This document shows, one piece after another, positions 61,458 through 64,000 of a stretch of DNA of 64,000 nt (positions are counted from its first letter, which is position 1; each line of letters opens with the position of its first letter). The notes under the pieces were generated by a model. The model made no database searches and was not told the DNA's origin. It worked only from the letters and a program-made list of their open reading frames with translations. The stretch covers positions 16,948,774 through 17,012,773 of the forward strand of contig OY744537.1 in NCBI GenBank assembly GCA_963556195.1. The letters are read 5' to 3'. A program made the position numbers and the translations under genes. The DNA comes from Sepiola atlantica. Lineage: Eukaryota; Mollusca; Cephalopoda; Sepiida; Sepiolidae.

Positions 61458-61475
61458 ATGTGTATATATATATAT
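61072..61475. repeat. (CTAT)n, inverted repeat and TG/TATG microsatellites
   Basis: (CTAT)n lies at 61072-61117. An inverted pair at about 61132-61158 and 61195-61221 (TATTGTATACAGATTTT and inverse) follows. TG/TATG/TA runs lie at 61424-61473. Confidence 0.85.
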
Positions 61476-61570
61476 CATGGACGGCGGCAAGCCCCCCCTC
61501 CCACTTTACGGTCATCAATAATTAAGTTGATATGCATGTATTTAATTTTATCTAATTAGCTTATCTATTA

Positions 61571-61623
61571 ATTGATTGTTGGTCTTATATTGTCATCATT
61601 ACAATATAAGACCAACAATCAAT
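61571..61623. repeat. Perfect 23-bp-arm hairpin
   Basis: ATTGATTGTTGGTCTTATAT and three more bases (61571-61593) are exactly inverted at 61601-61623, with a 7-base loop. Confidence 0.9.
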
Positions 61624-61769
61624 TTTATCTAAAATTTGGCGAAAACCAACTGAAATGGGTGAGTTTTTGTTAAAGGTCCCTATTCTATAGGTATATTCAC
61701 GGAATTTCATTTTCTTCTCCAAAAAATCGACACCCCGAAGCAAAACACGTGAAACTTGAATTAAACATT

Positions 61770-63465
61770 TTTTTTTAAATATTTGATAAATCCGAATTTT
61801 CGGTTTAACAAACCATACTCATGGTAAACAGACATTGTATTTCTTTTTCATGGATAAAATCTGACGGCGTGGCCGAAGATTTACGATCTCCTCCGATGTT
61901 ATTGGAGAGTTTGTTTATATGTCCGGTGCTTGTAGTGAATGCCCCGACAGGCTAGAGATGAATAATATAAGTTTTACTACAGTTTTGGAATCGTCGTTAG
62001 AAGATATATTTTAACATTTTTGAGAAACCAGTTAATAGACACGTGAATTTATATCAATAAATGAAAATTTATTTAAACATTTTTTTTTTAATATATTTTA
62101 TAAATCCGAATTTTCGGTTTAACAAACCATACTCATGGTAAACAGACATTGTATTTTTTGGCACTTGTGCAGAAGAGGAACACGAGCCGAAATTTATTTT
62201 AGAAGAGTTCCAATGGTGTAAGGGGCAGAGAACTTTCTTTTTTTTAGTACACAATTTCTCCGAAAATGGAAAATATGCATTTTTTTAAATAAGTTATGCA
62301 AATTCAATTAATAGAACATTTTTCGAAGAAATAACAATTTGTGAAAATCAACAGTATATTGATAGAACATTTATTGAAGAAAATAGAATTTGGGAAAATC
62401 AACAGTATATTTTTTCATTTCAAAACGAATAGTCATCGGGTTTGGTTTAAAACATTTTTGATTTTTCTTTTTCTTTTTTTTTTTACAGTTTAAAAAATAA
62501 ATGTTTCTGTTTTTTTTTCTCTTGTTTTTGTTTTTTTAAACAGGATAGAATTCAGAAATGTGTTAAAAAAACTCTGTAGGGGGGTTGCGGAAAATTTCTG
62601 GCGCCACATAAATTCTGATAAATAGGATTCGACCATTTGCGTGTGAGTCCCACATTCTAATTTGTTCCTCCTCTTGGCTTGTTGCCACATGCTTTCCACA
62701 TGATTGATGGTCGCACCTGTCGAAGGATCGACAAAATTATACTTATGATTTCTACGCAAATGGTGAAATCCTTCAGATCAAAGTCGATCATATGCTCGCC
62801 AGCAATCAGATGTGATTGTGGTACCTGGGCGCACATATTGTTTTATTATGGGCATTAATGTAGCGCCATCTCTGGGCAGGACCGTTACTAAAAAATAAGA
62901 TTTAGTGTCCTTTTCATAGCCAGCAAAAACCCAAAGTTGCCGTGGAATACGGCCGGTATTATATTTCCTGCGTGAAAATAGACTTTCGTCTATCTCCACG
63001 CTTCGACCCTCGCCTCCCAGAATTTGTGGATACTTAAGAAAATACTCCGTGCACACTTCTCACTTTCTGTTGAGTACTGGTTAAATATAATAACTCGGCA
63101 TTCACGTCGATTACGTCCATTTTAGGAGAAACTAGACATTATATACTTAAAAAAACAGAGTTGTCTGCCCTTTCTTACACCATTGGAGCTCTCCTAAATA
63201 AATTTCAGCTCGTGTTCCTGTTCTGCACAAGTGTCTATTTTTTTCTTTTTTTCTTTTTCATGGTGAAAATCTGACAGCATGGCCGAAGATTTACGATCTC
63301 CTCTGATGTTATTGGAGAGTTTGTTTATATGTCCGGTGCTTGTAATGAATGTCATGGCAGGCTTGAGATGAATAATATAAGTGTTACTACAATTTTGAAA
63401 GCGTCGTTAGGAGATATATTTGAAAATTTTTGAGAAACCAGTTAACAGATGCGTGAATTTAAAAT
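61770..63465 (-). mobile_element. Second Merlin-like element, internally rearranged
   Basis: A transposase remnant (62490-63062) is bracketed by two direct copies of a ~210-bp block (61850-62060 and 63258-63465, sharing GGCCGAAGATTTACGATCTC). An 85-bp block at about 62150-62235 is inverted at 63160-63245 (CACTTGTGCAGAA type), and a smaller duplicate lies at 61775-61850 and 62085-62155. The borders are those of the repeats; true termini were not found. Confidence 0.6.
62490..63062 (-). pseudogene. Merlin/ISXO2-like transposase with two stops
   Basis: The - strand reads EVCTEYFLKYPQILGGEGRS, VEIDESLFSRRKYNTGRIPR, QLWVFAGYEKDTKSYF and TITSDCWRAYDRL. A TGA stop (62778-62780) follows, and the same frame continues SEGFHHLRRNHKYNFVDPST and NHVESMWQQAKRR. 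All three acidic positions of the ISXO2-type DDE core are visible (EIDES, TSDCW, VESMW). A second TGA at 63060-63062 precedes EVCTEYF where related proteins have Arg, as expected from a CGA to TGA change. The N-terminal part is not readable. Confidence 0.85.
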
Positions 63466-63700
63466 CAACTGCAGAGAAGAGCGTTCATGCTATGCGATCT
63501 CTCTACAGCAGTTCTTTCCAAGGCAACTTAGGTTGGCCTCTCCTCTTCCTACTGGGGACTAAATCTCGAGCTATCTTGATGGCACAACTCGAGCGTTTCA
63601 CATGCCCATACCAACGAAGCCTTTTTTCTTTATTAATTACATGAGACCAAGCTGTTCCAGCAGATCTTGTGACCGTACAGCTGCCGCATCTTCGACTGTA
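63466..63700 (-). pseudogene. LINE C-terminal fragment
   Basis: The - strand reads VINKEKRLRWYGHVKRSSCA, DLVPSRKRRGRPKLPWKELL then stop. RLRWYGHV and KRRGRPK are the usual C-terminal end motifs of LINE-like reverse transcriptases. It abuts the right end of the Merlin-like block. Confidence 0.78.
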
Positions 63701-64000
63701 AATTTATTTCTTATGATTAATGTTATAAACTCTTATGCAAAACTCTGTGATTTATTAAAATAATATTGTTAAATTGTGTTGTTGAGTTAGACCAGTAATT
63801 CTATTATATGAGAGTGCTGCAAAAACGGTTAAATTTAAAAAAGGTAAGAATACAAACGGAAATACATAATTATTTATGTATTTACAAGCGGTTTGCTGCT
63901 TCAACAGCCATAAGTCAGCTACAAATAGACAGAAAATTAGAGCATCGAAACACGACCGTAAGAGTGTAATAGCCGCAGCTAAGAGTAGGTATAGGGTTAG
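63701..64000. other. Right end of window, nothing recognised
   Basis: AT-rich sequence. The last bases read GTATAGGGTTAG, a weak telomere-like word. Confidence 0.4.

Overview
This is animal nuclear DNA: one split gene with five spliceosomal introns, embedded in AT-rich sequence dense with transposable elements and tandem arrays. The non-LTR retrotransposon fragments (zinc-knuckle protein tail, then a 3' end with the CCAACACATGCCAGCATGT motif) and the TTAGGG-type repeats resemble those I know from molluscan, especially octopus-like, genomes. That assignment is by recognition only, not by a search.

The only gene supported end to end is mitochondrial ferredoxin-2 (FDX2), on the + strand. Six coding exons (14176-14335, 26573-26627, 35295-35401, 39231-39318, 42184-42236, 46976-47079) join in frame at canonical GT-AG borders. 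They give a 188-residue protein with an arginine-rich, acid-free presequence, all four [2Fe-2S] cysteines and the FDX2-type C-terminus. The gene spans about 33 kb for 567 coding bases.

Region by region: 1-4648 is a 27-bp satellite array that runs off the window. 4966-12190 holds a piggyBac-like MITE, a LINE fragment split by a U2 snRNA-headed SINE, a second LINE split by a solo LTR, and a 79-bp tandem array. 12331-14070 is a decayed Merlin DNA transposon ending 105 bp before the FDX2 start codon. Intron 1 carries a MITE with perfect 28-bp terminal repeats, a second U2-SINE, an inverted-repeat element containing telomere-like repeats, a near-perfect 42-bp array, and nested LINEs. Intron 2 carries a 3.3-kb hAT-like element with an 8-bp target duplication. 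Intron 3 holds LINE pieces and a mariner transposase whose reading frame has been expanded by a short tandem repeat. Introns 4 and 5 hold further LINEs, a second piggyBac-like MITE beside exon 5, and a 22-bp array. Downstream of FDX2 are a LINE whose coding region was expanded by a 44-bp minisatellite, a TIR element with an 8-bp target duplication, another LINE, a third U2-SINE, and a second Merlin remnant.

The most interesting signals are the U2 snRNA-headed SINE family, caught inserted in a LINE reading frame with a 15-bp target duplication, and the two separate cases where a minisatellite has grown inside a transposon coding sequence. All long open frames inside the 27-bp and 42-bp arrays follow from repeat periods divisible by three, and I do not call them genes.
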